Part shown: positions 1 through 8,901 of the stretch, piece after piece
Position numbering within the stretch: the stretch's first letter is position 1
Layout of the letters: each line of letters begins with the position of its first letter
From: Capnocytophaga sp. oral taxon 878
GTDB taxonomy: Bacteria > Bacteroidota > Bacteroidia > Flavobacteriales > Flavobacteriaceae
DNA length: 64,000 bases
NCBI RefSeq assembly: GCF_002999135.1
Contig: NZ_CP027229.1
Coordinates: 2,455,501-2,519,500 of the forward strand
Direction: 5' to 3'
The notes under the pieces: generated by a model
What the model was told of the DNA's origin: nothing
The model's input: the letters and a program-made list of their open reading frames with translations, nothing else
Databases searched by the model: none
Made by a program: the position numbers and the translations under genes

Positions 1-664
1 TGCGTTTGTAGTCTTTAGCCGTAGGTAATATTTTGTATTGCTGCCCATCGGTAAGCACAAAGCAGCTTAGTTCAATACCTTTTAGAAACTCTTCTATTAC
101 CACCTTAGTGCTTGCTTGCCCAAATTTCTCTTCAATAAGCATCCGGCGTAATTCATCTTGGGCTTGGGTCAAATCTTCAAGAATTACCACCCCTTTACCC
201 GCTGCCAATCCATCGGCTTTCAGTACATAAGGCGCTTTCATTGTGCTGAGGAAAGCGCACCCCTTTTCTACCGTTTCTTTAGTGAAACTTGCGTATTTAG
301 CCGTAGGGATATTATGCCTTACCATAAACTCTTTAGCAAACTCTTTACTACCTTCTAGGGTAGCCCCTTGTTTTGAAGGTCCTATCACTTGCACGTGACT
401 AAGTTCTTTATCGTTTGCAAAGAAATCATACACTCCTTGCACTAAGGGGTCTTCTGGCCCTACCACTACCATACTTATTTTTTTCTCAAGCACAAAGGCT
501 TTTAGTGCTGCAAAGTCAGTAGGTGCAATAGCTACATTAGTAGCCACTGTATGAGTACCCCCGTTACCAGGAGCAATGTAAAGTGCCTCGCATAGCGGAC
601 TTTCGTGCAGTTTTACGGCAAAAGCGTGTTCGCGTCCGCCAGAGCCTAATATCAGTATATTCAT
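1..664 (-). CDS. purD: Phosphoribosylamine-glycine ligase (GARS), partial
   Basis: Second enzyme of de novo purine synthesis: ATP-dependent joining of glycine to 5-phosphoribosylamine in the cytosol. The reverse strand from the ATG at 662-664 reads about 221 residues, beginning with the N-terminal fold of the family (GSGGREHA at residues 7-14) and continuing into the ATP-grasp segment (VLKADGLAAGKG near residue 136). The gene runs off the left edge, so only about the first half of a usual 420-430-residue enzyme is present. It is the last visible gene of a leftward group nadE, WG-repeat gene, purD, with about 20 bp before it. Identity is secure from the motifs. Confidence 0.93.
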   Translation of the reverse strand, partial: MNILILGSGGREHAFAVKLHESPLCEALYIAPGNGGTHTVATNVAIAPTDFAALKAFVLEKKISMVVVGPEDPLVQGVYDFFANDKELSHVQVIGPSKQGATLEGSKEFAKEFMVRHNIPTAKYASFTKETVEKGCAFLSTMKAPYVLKADGLAAGKGVVILEDLTQAQDELRRMLIEEKFGQASTKVVIEEFLKGIELSCFVLTDGQQYKILPTAKDYKR

Positions 665-685
665 TTAATCAATATTTATGATTTG

Positions 686-1930
686 TCATCTTATTTCGTA
701 TGATTTATTGTATTTGTGAGGAGTTACTAACGTCCCTTGTTTGTTTATTACGCCCCATTTCCCGTTATATTTTACCCCTATTGCATCGCCATTAAACTTT
801 TGTATCTCTTCATATTGGCAGGGTACAATTAATTCTCCTTGCAGGTTGATAAACCCCCAATACCCATTAAGGCGTACTGCTATAATATCAAAACAAGTTT
901 TCATCTCATCATATTGGCAAGAGGTTACTTCTTTTCCTTCTTTGTCAATACAACCCCATTTGCCATTGTGCTTTACTTGTGCAATACCTCTATCAAAATC
1001 TTTAGCTTCTTCGTATATGGCAGGCGTAATAACTTTCCCTTCATTATCAAAGAAACCTTTCTTATTCTTCAAGCTTGTCAAAAAAGTATCATAACAAGGA
1101 CCCGAAATACTATTATAAGTATCAAAAGGAACAATTACTTTATGGTTATTATTTACCACTCCTTTTTTCCCTTCTTTGGTAACCAAACAGTAAATAGTAC
1201 GTTCCCAATATTTACTTAGCAGGCTGATGTAGTCATATACAGCAGGAATGATAAGCTCGTTATTCTTATCCATCATCCCCCATTTATTGTCTTTGCTTAA
1301 AAACACACCAACCATATATTCTACCTTCACTTGGTCATAAACAAAGGGGAGTATCATTTCTCCTTTGGCATTAATACCTCCCCATTTATTATCTTTTTTC
1401 AGGAAAGTACTAGTATACCCCGTAAGCATTACCTCATCATACTCAAAAGGAGTTACAACTTCACCTTTTTCATTTACACGTCCCCACTTGTTGTTTTTTT
1501 GCACACAAAAAGGATTCCCATCAGCATAACTGATTTTAAATTTGTCATACTCAAAAGGAATTGCTATTTCTCCTTTCTCATTAATAGCCCCCCACTTGCC
1601 ATTCATCTTTGCAAAAGCAATGTTCGACGGACATTCAAATGTACCTAAGTCTTCATATATCAAAGGGATAACAACCTTGTTCTTACGGTCTACCATACCG
1701 TATTTAGATGTCTTAATACTCTGTACAATATAAATCCCTTCTAAAAAACTTACATATACCGATTTGTATTCTTCTATCCACTTAAGTTGTCTTATTTCCA
1801 TCGCAGCAATGTTTATACCGCTACTTTTATATATCCAACCTCTGCAACTGTAATTACTTCTTCCCAAAAAGTCCTGTCCCATCATAATATTACTTATCAA
1901 TATTGCAAGATATATTATGAGTTGTTTCAT
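686..1930 (-). CDS. Secreted WG-repeat protein
   Basis: 414 residues with an N-terminal signal peptide ending near MMGQ. The rest is a tandem array of roughly 50-residue WG units in which KWG is followed by an invariant polar stretch, KGE and P..YD (for example KWGAINEKGEIAIPFEYD). Such arrays are read as beta-propeller-like or solenoid repeats exported to the periplasm or surface; no enzymatic residues are visible. It starts 3 bp after the nadE stop and ends just before purD, so co-transcription with both is likely. The molecular role is unknown and its place between two metabolic genes may be incidental. Confidence 0.85.
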   Translation of the reverse strand: MKQLIIYLAILISNIMMGQDFLGRSNYSCRGWIYKSSGINIAAMEIRQLKWIEEYKSVYVSFLEGIYIVQSIKTSKYGMVDRKNKVVIPLIYEDLGTFECPSNIAFAKMNGKWGAINEKGEIAIPFEYDKFKISYADGNPFCVQKNNKWGRVNEKGEVVTPFEYDEVMLTGYTSTFLKKDNKWGGINAKGEMILPFVYDQVKVEYMVGVFLSKDNKWGMMDKNNELIIPAVYDYISLLSKYWERTIYCLVTKEGKKGVVNNNHKVIVPFDTYNSISGPCYDTFLTSLKNKKGFFDNEGKVITPAIYEEAKDFDRGIAQVKHNGKWGCIDKEGKEVTSCQYDEMKTCFDIIAVRLNGYWGFINLQGELIVPCQYEEIQKFNGDAIGVKYNGKWGVINKQGTLVTPHKYNKSYEIR

Positions 1931-1933
1931 TCT

Positions 1934-2704
1934 TTACTTCTTTATTTTGCAAATCGGTATCGGTTGCATCTTGTGCTGGTTAGCCCTATTCAGGCGCGTG
2001 TATATCTCAAATACTTCACGCTCCCTACCGCTAAAATCATCAGCCTTTTTCCCTTGTTCAGTTTGTAGCATTGCCCATTCCAGCTCGTCGTATGTAGCCT
2101 TTAGCTGGTCTTCATCACTGCGGTCATCGCCAAAAAGACCGTCCGAAGGTTTCGCCTTCAAAATACTTTTCGGGATTCCCAAATACTCTCCCAATTTATA
2201 TACCTCACTCTTCATCAGGTCGGCTATCGGACTCACATCCACACCACCATCGCCGTATTTAGTGAAAAAACCTACCCCAAAATCTTCAATCTTATTACCC
2301 GTGCCCACTACTATATAGCCTTCCAGTCCAGCAAAATAGTACAAAGTAGTCATACGTAATCTCGCTCTTGTATTGGCAAGCGCCATTTCATAAGTATTTT
2401 TATCCGTCAAAGGCACTTGCACCACAAATTGATCAAACACAGGGGTTAGGTCTACCCTCATATTACTCACATTTGTGTATCTATCTTTTAAAAAAGCAAT
2501 GTGTTCTTCAGCCCTACTCACGTGGCTTTCTGCCTGATGAATAGGCATCTCCAAGCATAATGTAGGCAGTCCAGTGCGCGCGCATAAGGTCGAAACTACT
2601 GCCGAGTCCACCCCGCCCGATATCCCTATCACTAAGCCCTTAACGCCTGCTTTCTCGGCGTAATTCTTTAACCATTCTGTAATAATATTAGCTGTATTTT
2701 CCAT
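1934..2704 (-). CDS. nadE: NAD(+) synthase, ammonia-dependent type
   Basis: Last step of NAD synthesis: ATP-dependent amidation of nicotinic acid adenine dinucleotide. The 256-residue protein carries the ATP-pyrophosphatase P-loop SGGVDS at residues 29-34 and the downstream family stretch with GTGNKIED and YGDGGVDVSPIADLMKSEV. It has no N-terminal nitrilase/glutaminase domain, so free ammonia is the expected nitrogen donor. The start at 2704 gives the typical MENTANIITEWL opening. A possible -7 element (TAGTTTTG on the minus strand, 2746-2753) lies upstream. It is the first gene of the leftward nadE-WG-purD group and the last chromosomal gene before the mobile element. Its plus strand is visibly C-rich, like the radC/CLC genes on the far side of the element. 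Confidence 0.95.
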   Translation of the reverse strand: MENTANIITEWLKNYAEKAGVKGLVIGISGGVDSAVVSTLCARTGLPTLCLEMPIHQAESHVSRAEEHIAFLKDRYTNVSNMRVDLTPVFDQFVVQVPLTDKNTYEMALANTRARLRMTTLYYFAGLEGYIVVGTGNKIEDFGVGFFTKYGDGGVDVSPIADLMKSEVYKLGEYLGIPKSILKAKPSDGLFGDDRSDEDQLKATYDELEWAMLQTEQGKKADDFSGREREVFEIYTRLNRANQHKMQPIPICKIKK

Positions 2705-2988
2705 ATATCTTTTGTTATTTCTGTTAGAAAATTACGAATAAAAAGCAAAACTACAAAAAATAATGTAATTAGCTCATACAAAGAGGATTAATTTTTTGAC
2801 AGGAAGATAAGAGAAGACAGAGTCTTAGATATTTTAGATAGGTTTTTTCAAAAATAGGTTTCTAAATCGTTACCTACTATACTGAAAAATATTTTTTATT
2901 AATAGGTTATATTTCAGTGTTTTACACCTTTTTTCATATTGTACAGTAACTTGATAAAAAGTACTTTCGCAAATTAAAAAATTAGAGT
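2705..2988. other. Intergenic junction between chromosome and integrase
   Basis: 284 bp between the divergent nadE and integrase starts. It must contain the left boundary of the acquired element. It holds an AT-rich stretch with an imperfect inverted pair (ACTGAAAAAT at 2881-2890 facing ATATTTCAGT at 2909-2918) that could be an integrase arm-type site or an operator. I compared it by eye with the region right of cfxA and found no convincing direct repeat to call attL/attR. Confidence 0.5.
2939..2969 (+). promoter_or_regulatory. Candidate integrase promoter
   Basis: A TTG (2939-2941) is followed after 20 bp by TACTTTCG (2962-2969), one mismatch from the Bacteroidota -7 consensus TAnnTTTG, and the integrase ATG lies about 20 bp further on. 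Spacing fits; the mismatch keeps confidence moderate. Confidence 0.4.
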
Positions 2989-4224
2989 ATGAAAAAAGTA
3001 AAACGCTCAACTTTTAAGGTATTGTTCTACCTTAAAAAGAACGCCCCAAAAAAGAACGGTAAAGTTGCTATTATGGGGCGTATTACCATTGACAATCAGG
3101 TAGCTCAGTTTAGTACCAAACTTGAAATCCTTCCACAGAAATGGGATTTGAAGTACGGAAGGGTAACAGGTAAAACAGAAGAAGCTACCCAACTTAATCG
3201 CAAGCTGGAAGAGATTCGCTCACGTATCATTACTCATTATGAGGTGTTGATGAAGTACGAGGGAGTGGTTACTGCTCAGAAGCTAAAAGCTACTTTTCTA
3301 GGCATAGGAGTAATGGAAGATTCCTTGCTAAAAGTCTATGAGAATTTCAAAGAAGGCTTTGCCTTGATGGTAGAAAAAGGTGTTAGAAGTTACAGCACTC
3401 TTAACAAATATGAGAATGTATACACTCATTTGAGCGAGTTTATCCAGTACAAATACCGCAGAAGTGATATTTCTTTCAAAGAGCTTACAGAAGACTTTAT
3501 TAATGATTTTGACTTTTACCTTAGAGTCAATAAAAGTCTTACTCACAACACAATATGGGTTTATATGATGCCCCTTTGTAAAATGGTAGAAATAGCTATA
3601 GACAAGGGTATCATCTATCGTAATCCCTTTAAGAATTACATAAGCTCTATGGAGGAGAAAGACAGAGGCTATTTGCTTAGAGAGGAAGTAGAAACTCTTT
3701 TACAATATCACCCTAAGAGTGCTTCTGCTGAATTAGTACGAGACCTATTTGTTTTTAGTTGCTTTACAGGTTTTTCGTATATTGACATTAAGCAGCTCAA
3801 AAAAAGTCACTTACAATCATTCTTTGACGGCAACAAATGGCTTATCAAACGACGTCAGAAATCCGATGTGCCTTGTAATGTTCGTCTGTTGGATATAGCC
3901 GAGAAAATTATTGAAAAATATGAGGGTACGACTCGTACAGAGGCACTATTTCCTACACCCTCCAATGCTAATTGCAACCTCCTGATTAAAAAGATGATGA
4001 AAGATTGTAACATCATTCGTGAAAAACCTATCTCCTTTCACTGGGCACGCCATACCTTTGGTACTCTGTTCTTAACAGAAGGGGTTCCCTTGGAAAGCGT
4101 TAGCAAGATGATGGGACATAAGAATATCAAAACCACCCAGATTTATGCTAAAATCACCAATGAGAAAATTAGCAAGGATATGGAAATTGCTGCCGAACGA
4201 TTAAAGAATTTAAAGATAGGCTAA
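2989..4224 (+). CDS. Tyrosine recombinase (integrase of the mobile element)
   Basis: 411-residue site-specific recombinase expected to integrate and excise the element. The N-terminal 100 residues resemble the arm-binding domain of Bacteroidota integrases, followed by a SAM-like core-binding domain. The catalytic part shows HWAR (His351, Arg354), GHKNIKTTQIY (His377, nucleophile Tyr386). In box I the usual arginine (TGLR) is replaced by serine (CFTGFSYIDI), a substitution known from the CTnDOT/Tn4555 type of integrase. It reads away from nadE at the left end of the element and is closed by a hairpin terminator. No excisionase-like gene follows directly, so excision may need help from elsewhere. 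Confidence 0.93.
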   Translation: MKKVKRSTFKVLFYLKKNAPKKNGKVAIMGRITIDNQVAQFSTKLEILPQKWDLKYGRVTGKTEEATQLNRKLEEIRSRIITHYEVLMKYEGVVTAQKLKATFLGIGVMEDSLLKVYENFKEGFALMVEKGVRSYSTLNKYENVYTHLSEFIQYKYRRSDISFKELTEDFINDFDFYLRVNKSLTHNTIWVYMMPLCKMVEIAIDKGIIYRNPFKNYISSMEEKDRGYLLREEVETLLQYHPKSASAELVRDLFVFSCFTGFSYIDIKQLKKSHLQSFFDGNKWLIKRRQKSDVPCNVRLLDIAEKIIEKYEGTTRTEALFPTPSNANCNLLIKKMMKDCNIIREKPISFHWARHTFGTLFLTEGVPLESVSKMMGHKNIKTTQIYAKITNEKISKDMEIAAERLKNLKIG

Positions 4225-4247
4225 CTAACAAATTTCTTCTTAGAATT

Positions 4248-4296
4248 AAAATCCATTGATAACATTTCAAAAAGAGATGTGTCAATGGATTTTTTT
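4248..4296 (+). terminator. Rho-independent terminator of the integrase gene
   Basis: AAAATCCATTGA (4248-4259) pairs with TCAATGGATTTT (from 4282), running into a T-tract at 4289-4296. It sits 24 bp after the integrase stop. Confidence 0.75.
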
Positions 4297-4441
4297 GTTG
4301 CCTTACAGAAAGCTATTAGAAGAGAAAAAGACTTCAACAAATAAGGAAAAGGATATTCGTTTGTCACAAATAGAAATACGTCATTAAGACTTACCTATTT
4401 TCCCTGTTTTAAACACTTAAGGCACGTAATGGCGGTTCGTT

Positions 4442-4604
4442 GTTCGAGTGCAAAGGTATTTCTGTGTTATTAACGCTTCTTGCAAGGTCAAGCCCGATGG
4501 GTTTTCAAAAAAATCTCCAGCCCTTGTCCGTTGTCCTGCGGGTAGTATTTTTTTGAAAAACCTTGCAGAAGCTAAACACAGACCTTTTATGGCACTCGAA
4601 ACGA
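4442..4604. repeat. Large imperfect inverted repeat, about 160 bp
   Basis: Both arms match in order when one is reverse-complemented: GTTCGAGTGC (4442-4451) with GCACTCGAAAC (4592-4602), AAAGGT with ACCTTTT, CTGTGTT (4463-4469) with AACACAG (4575-4581), GCTTCTTGCAAGGT (4476-4489) with CCTTGCAGAAGC (4561-4572), and GGTTTTCAAAAAAAT (4500-4514) with ATTTTTTTGAAAAACC. The central loop is about 30 nt (around 4516-4546). Small bulges break the stem. This could be an RNA leader structure, a recombination site or part of the transfer origin. Confidence 0.7.
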
Positions 4605-4980
4605 AACCAGCTCATTCCGACCTTTAAGCGAATAAAAAAAATGTCAAATATGAGAAAAATGCCGCTTCTTACAGATTGTTTTTTAAAACGAATACCGCTT
4701 TTCCTCCCATTGTCGAATAAAAAATTTCAAACTATGTAGCTACTTAATTACGTTTTTACTTTCGTACATACTTGCTTGCTTTGATACGTGAATGCAAAGT
4801 AATGTACAAATATACATATAGCTTTACATAGAATTGTAAATAACTTTGTAAGTAAGTGATTGATTAAATATATTGCTAATATGCCCTAAATCACTTTATG
4901 AGCTTGTAGTGTTTATCTTCTTTTCTTATGGTTAATTAAAATTTGACCTTTAGGGAGAATTTTCTGTTCACCCGAACAGA

Positions 4981-5034
4981 GCAAGTTGTGTTTTGAGGCA
5001 CGCATTAGGCGTTTAGGCACTCAAAACCACTTGC
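4981..5034. repeat. Hairpin before mobC, candidate oriT stem
   Basis: GCAAGTTGTGTTTTGAG (4981-4997) faces CTCAAAACCACTTGC (5020-5034) across a 22-nt loop; the stem has one bulge/mismatch zone. Inverted repeats immediately upstream of a mobilization gene are the usual architecture of relaxase nick regions. The nick site itself cannot be named from sequence alone. Confidence 0.45.
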
Positions 5035-5083
5035 CCTTGCAGGGAGCCGAAAACCTCTCCAAAGTCGTGGTTTTTACTTACTA

Positions 5084-5545
5084 ATGAAATTGTATATGGA
5101 CAATAAATTACAACCTCAAAAACGAAAATTAGGAAGAGTTCCTAAAATAGATAAGGCTATTTACCGGTATACTATCAGTTTCAATCAGGTAGAACATACT
5201 CGATTTTTATCTCTTTTCGAACAATCAGGAATGAAAGTCAAAGCTCATTTTATCACTTCGGTATTATTTTCCAAAGAAATCAAAAGTGTAAAAATCGATA
5301 AATCAGTAATGGATTTTTATATCAAACTCACCGAACTCTATGGACAATTTCGGGCAGTGGGCGTGAATTACAATCAGATAGTAAAGATTTTGTATCGCAA
5401 TTTTTCCGAAAAGAAAGCCGCTGCCTATCTGTTTAAACTCGAACAGCAAACCGCTCAAATGGTGGCTATCTGTAAAGAAATTATGGCTCTTTCGCAACAA
5501 TTAGAACAGCATATCACTGAAAAAAACAAGAAAAATGGTCGCTAA
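5084..5545 (+). CDS. MobC-like plasmid mobilization relaxosome protein
   Basis: 153 residues. The basic N-terminus (QKRKLGRVPKIDKAIYRYTISFN) and the following helical region match the ribbon-helix-helix accessory proteins that bind oriT and recruit a relaxase in Bacteroidota mobilizable elements; the second half is amphipathic helix (KIL..NF..KKA..YL..LE..T..MV). A start at 5096 (MDNKLQ) is equally plausible. The stop overlaps the relaxase ATG at 5535, the usual mobC-relaxase coupling. A decayed inverted copy of the last two thirds lies at 14446-14721. This copy has no in-frame stop and could still act in trans-mobilization, but its cognate relaxase is destroyed. Confidence 0.8.
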   Translation: MKLYMDNKLQPQKRKLGRVPKIDKAIYRYTISFNQVEHTRFLSLFEQSGMKVKAHFITSVLFSKEIKSVKIDKSVMDFYIKLTELYGQFRAVGVNYNQIVKILYRNFSEKKAAAYLFKLEQQTAQMVAICKEIMALSQQLEQHITEKNKKNGR

Positions 5546-5594
5546 AATACATCGAGGAAGTAATCTTTTGGAAGTATGGACAACCAAAAGGTAA
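5535..5594 (+). pseudogene. N-terminal scrap of a MobB-type relaxase
   Basis: The frame opens with MVAKIHRGSNL, the signature start of Bacteroidota relaxases, overlapping the mobC stop by 11 nt. It then leaves the family (LEVWTTKR) and stops after 19 residues. A shift into the next frame gives DNQKVN, close to the NQEKV stretch expected right after this start, so a small frameshift seems to precede a large deletion. The matching C-terminal part of a relaxase lies on the same strand at 14739-15008, beyond the cargo operon. The catalytic tyrosine/histidine region is absent. Confidence 0.7.
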
Positions 5595-5791
5595 ATACCG
5601 AGATGAAAAATTATCAGAAAATCCCGCAAATTCTATCCTTTTTAGATGAAGAGGGAACAGATAAGATGCAAGAACAAATACAAACCAATTACAAGCAAGT
5701 GAAGTTAGATATTGTCAAACTTATCAAAAACGAACTTGAACACATCGAAAACGATTCTAATTTGGCTCATTTCCAAACATCATATAAGTAA
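5576..5791 (+). CDS. Small hypothetical protein at the relaxase breakpoint
   Basis: 71 residues beginning MDNQKVNTEMKNY. The first seven or so residues look like relaxase sequence read in its proper frame; the rest is charged and helical (DKMQEQIQTNYKQVKLDIVKLIKNELEHI) and I do not recognise it. It may be a fusion open frame created by the deletion rather than a functional gene. GGAAG lies 5 bp before the ATG, so translation is possible. Confidence 0.35.
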   Translation: MDNQKVNTEMKNYQKIPQILSFLDEEGTDKMQEQIQTNYKQVKLDIVKLIKNELEHIENDSNLAHFQTSYK

Positions 5792-6176
5792 TAAGTAGTT
5801 GATTTTGTTGAATATGATTTATTTTCTATGTAATGAAAAAAATCAGTTCTTTAAATTATTGATTATAAACAATTTGTTTAATTTAGAATAATATAAGGTA
5901 ACGACTTAATAACGGAAATAATTTCATTGATTTTACTTGTTTTGTGTCGTAACTCAATGTCGCAGAGTTACGAACTATTTACAAATCGGCGAAAAAACTT
6001 CTACCTCTTTCAAAAGGTTAATAGTAAGACAATCTCAAGTGTCATCGAACCAAAATGTGAGTATTGAAACGAAAAACATTTATCCTAATTCTTAATATAT
6101 ATGCACCGTTTACTCTCCATTTTAATGAAATTACTTTGTTCTTAATCTCCGTTATTATATTAATTTTTCAGAGTCA
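5792..6176. other. Gene-free stretch left of the cargo operon
   Basis: 385 bp, AT-rich. The only clear structure is a perfect 9-bp stem, TCGTAACTC (5947-5955) and GAGTTACGA (5965-5973), with a 9-nt loop. The cargo operon ends leftward at 6177 and any terminator for it should lie here; this hairpin is more than 200 bp away and lacks a T-run, so it is not a strong candidate. Confidence 0.4.
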
Positions 6177-6524
6177 TCAACATTTACGTTTTTGTTCATA
6201 CAAAGTTCTCCACTTCCGTTTTTCAAGTTCGCGTTTCAGGAGCATCGTAGCGATAACCCTACTGATGGGCGTGTTGTTATTTTCTTGCAAGGCTACTTTG
6301 AGTTTTTCTTCCGAAACATCTACCCGATAAAGTATGCTGATAAGCTTGTTGAAATCCGTCTGAATCAAAAAATCTACATACGCAACTAAAACCTCAAATT
6401 GTTCTCCAAAAGAAATGTTTTTTTCAATACTTACTTCTTTATTTAATTGAGAATAAACTTCTCGAATAGCAAGTTTCTTTTCTTCCAAAGAAATTAGAGA
6501 ATCGTTATTTGATTGATTTTCCAT
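6177..6524 (-). CDS. Small uncharacterised protein behind nrdA
   Basis: 115 residues, strongly charged and predicted helical, with no signal peptide or membrane segment and one Cys at the very C-terminus (EQKRKC). It starts 35 bp after the nrdA stop and is the last gene of the sod-nrd operon. I do not recognise the family. Position suggests an accessory to the ribonucleotide reductase or simply a co-transferred gene. The plus-strand frames across it are shadows. Confidence 0.6.
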   Translation of the reverse strand: MENQSNNDSLISLEEKKLAIREVYSQLNKEVSIEKNISFGEQFEVLVAYVDFLIQTDFNKLISILYRVDVSEEKLKVALQENNNTPISRVIATMLLKRELEKRKWRTLYEQKRKC

Positions 6525-6559
6525 CTTTTTATTTAAAAACGAATAGTTTCAATAGAAAG

Positions 6560-8893
6560 TTAACTTCCACACGCCAAACATTCCTCAGGGTTGTCTAGCG
6601 AGCAGGCTACTTGTGATTGTCCTAAAAGCAGCTGCGTATCTACGGTAAATTTGATGGCATCTACGGCGGCTTTGGTGCGGAGGTAGTACATACCCGTTTT
6701 GAGTCCGCTTTTCCACGCGTGGAAGTGCATCGAGGTGAGCTTTGCCAAATTCGGCTCTGCCATAAAGAGGTTGAGCGACTGCGACTGACAGATAAACGCT
6801 CCTCGCTCTGCCGCCATATCAATGATGGTTTTTTGCTTGATTTCCCAAACGGTTTTGTACAATTCTTTCAGCTCCGTAGGGATTTCAGGAATGTTTTGCA
6901 CCGAACCATTTTCGGCGATGAGTTTGTTTTTCATCGTAGGGTTCCAAAGTCCCAACTCGATGAGGTCTTTGAGTAAGAATTTATTCACCACCACAAATTC
7001 GCCCGAAAGCACACGGCGGTTATAAATATTGCTGGTGTAGGGTTCAAAGCACTCATTGTTGCCCAAAATCTGCGAAGTAGAGGCGGTAGGCATCGGTGCT
7101 AAAAGAAGCGAATTGCGTACGCCGTGGGTCATCACCTCTTGGCGAAGTTTTTCCCAATCCCAACGGTCAGAAGGGACAACTTGCCACAAATCAAACTGAA
7201 ATTTCCCTTCCGAAAGCGGCGACCCTGCAAACGAGCTGTATGCCCCTTGCTCCTTTGCCAAGTCCATCGAGGCTTCCATCGAGGCAAAATAAATCGTCTC
7301 GAAAATATCCTTGTTCAGCCTCCGAGCTTCTGGGCTTTCAAAGGGCAAACGGAGGAGTAAAAACACATCTGCCAAGCCCTGCACGCCTAAGCCTATCGGA
7401 CGATGGCGGTCGTTGGAAGTTTTGGTCTCAGGAATGGGATAATAATTTCCATCGATGATTTTATTGAGATTTCGCGTAACGATTTTGGTTACTTCGTAGA
7501 GTTTTTGAAAATCAAATCCCCCACTGGAAACATAGCGAGGCAATGCCAAGGAAGCCAAATTGCACACCGACACCTCATCGGCGTTGGTATATTCCATAAT
7601 TTCGGTGCAGAGGTTAGAACTGCGTATCGTACCAATGTTCTTTTGGTTTGATTTTTCATTCACGGCATCTTTGTAGCACATATAAGGCGTGCCGGTTTCT
7701 ATTTGAGCTTCGAGAATGGCTGTCCAGAGTTCGCGTGCTTTGATTTGCTTGCGGAATTTTCCTTCGTTTTCGTAAGTGGTATAAAGTTCGTTGAATTTTT
7801 CGCCATACACCTCGTACAGCCCTTGTGCTTCGTTGGGGTCAAAGAGCGACCACATTTGGTCGGCTTCTACGCGTTGCATAAAGAGGTCAGGAATCCAAAG
7901 GGCAGGAAATAAATCCCTTGCGCGCATCTCCTCCTTACCGTGATTTTTACGAATATCAATAAAATCAAAAATATCCGAGTGCCACGGTTCGATATACACG
8001 GCAATGGCACCTTTGCGTTTGCCTCCACCTTGATCTACATAACGAGCCGTATCGTTGAACACGCGAAGCATCGGAATGATGCCGTTGGAAATTCCGCCAG
8101 TCCCTTTGATATAACTGCCTGTGGAACGAATGTTGTGAATGCTCACGCCAATTCCGCCTGCCGATTGCGAAATCAAAGCACAGCGTTTGAGGGTATCGAA
8201 AATCCCTGCGATACTGTCTTCGGTCATACTCAGCAAGAAGCAAGACGACATTTGCGGTTTGGGCGTACCTGCGTTGAAGAGCGTTGGTGTGGCGTGGATA
8301 AACCATTTTTCGCTCATCAGGTTGTAAGTTTCAATCGCTGCCTGAATATCTTCTTTGTGAATGCCCAAGGCGACACGCATAAAGAGATGTTGCGGTCGTT
8401 CGGTTACCTTTCCGTTGGTGCGAATGAGGTACGAACGCTCCAAGGTTTTGAATCCGAAGTAATCAAAATTATAATCACGGTCGTAGATGAGACTGCTGTC
8501 GAGTTCATCTGCGTTTTTACGAATGATTTTATAAATTTCTTCCGAGATGAGCGGTGCGTGGGTTTGGGTTACAGGGTCGGTGTATTCGTAAAGCAATTTG
8601 GCGGTTTTAGAAAAGGATTTGAGGGTATTTTTATGCAAATTGCTCACCGCGATGCGTGCCGCCAAGACCGAAAAATCGGGGTGAATGGTGGTTTGTGCAG
8701 CGGCGGTTTCGGCAGTGAGGTTGTCCAGTTCGGTAGTGGTAACATTGTCGTAAATCCCTTGAATTACCTTTTTAGCAATTTCGATGACATCTTTTTCCGA
8801 AATCGATAATCCGTAGATGAGTTTATAAATACGAGCCGTGATTTTATCAAAATGAACGGCTTCTTTTTTTCCGTTTCTCTTTATTACAAACAT
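6560..8893 (-). CDS. nrdA: Class Ia ribonucleoside-diphosphate reductase, large subunit
   Basis: Reduces ribonucleoside diphosphates to deoxy forms with the NrdB radical subunit. The 777 residues hold an N-terminal ATP-cone (about 1-90, allosteric activity site), the ten-stranded barrel with redox cysteines Cys218 (SSCFLL) and Cys444 (SVCNLAS), the active-site triad N427-x-C429-x-E431 ([10 protein letters not shown]), and the C-terminal swinging pair CLAC at the very end. All catalytic residues are present, so the enzyme should work. It follows def by 8 bp inside the leftward cargo operon. Gene order nrdB-def-nrdA is unusual. As part of a mobile element it is probably a second reductase for the host; that the chromosome has another copy is inference. 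Confidence 0.97.
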   Translation of the reverse strand: MFVIKRNGKKEAVHFDKITARIYKLIYGLSISEKDVIEIAKKVIQGIYDNVTTTELDNLTAETAAAQTTIHPDFSVLAARIAVSNLHKNTLKSFSKTAKLLYEYTDPVTQTHAPLISEEIYKIIRKNADELDSSLIYDRDYNFDYFGFKTLERSYLIRTNGKVTERPQHLFMRVALGIHKEDIQAAIETYNLMSEKWFIHATPTLFNAGTPKPQMSSCFLLSMTEDSIAGIFDTLKRCALISQSAGGIGVSIHNIRSTGSYIKGTGGISNGIIPMLRVFNDTARYVDQGGGKRKGAIAVYIEPWHSDIFDFIDIRKNHGKEEMRARDLFPALWIPDLFMQRVEADQMWSLFDPNEAQGLYEVYGEKFNELYTTYENEGKFRKQIKARELWTAILEAQIETGTPYMCYKDAVNEKSNQKNIGTIRSSNLCTEIMEYTNADEVSVCNLASLALPRYVSSGGFDFQKLYEVTKIVTRNLNKIIDGNYYPIPETKTSNDRHRPIGLGVQGLADVFLLLRLPFESPEARRLNKDIFETIYFASMEASMDLAKEQGAYSSFAGSPLSEGKFQFDLWQVVPSDRWDWEKLRQEVMTHGVRNSLLLAPMPTASTSQILGNNECFEPYTSNIYNRRVLSGEFVVVNKFLLKDLIELGLWNPTMKNKLIAENGSVQNIPEIPTELKELYKTVWEIKQKTIIDMAAERGAFICQSQSLNLFMAEPNLAKLTSMHFHAWKSGLKTGMYYLRTKAAVDAIKFTVDTQLLLGQSQVACSLDNPEECLACGS

Positions 8894-8901
8894 TTCTTTC
8901 T

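Larger units (their letters stand above)
4225..5083. other. Non-coding oriT-type region of the mobile element
   Basis: About 860 bp without a convincing gene. It contains the integrase terminator, a very long imperfect inverted repeat (4442-4604) and a shorter hairpin directly before the mobC-like gene (4981-5034). The stretch from 4740 to 4970 is AT-rich and I see nothing definable there. The position next to a mobilization gene and the density of inverted repeats are what one expects around an origin of transfer and its regulatory leader. Confidence 0.45.

Noticed and set aside
2705..2988. attL site matching the region right of cfxA
   Set aside because: Only short AT-rich words are shared (such as AAAATAGGT); no convincing direct repeat was found by eye.
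5947..5973. Terminator of the sod-nrd operon
   Set aside because: Perfect 9-bp stem but no T-run and over 200 bp from the last stop codon.
7940..8809. 289-residue open frame on the plus strand inside nrdA
   Set aside because: Antisense shadow of nrdA; low-complexity codon pattern and no family motif.
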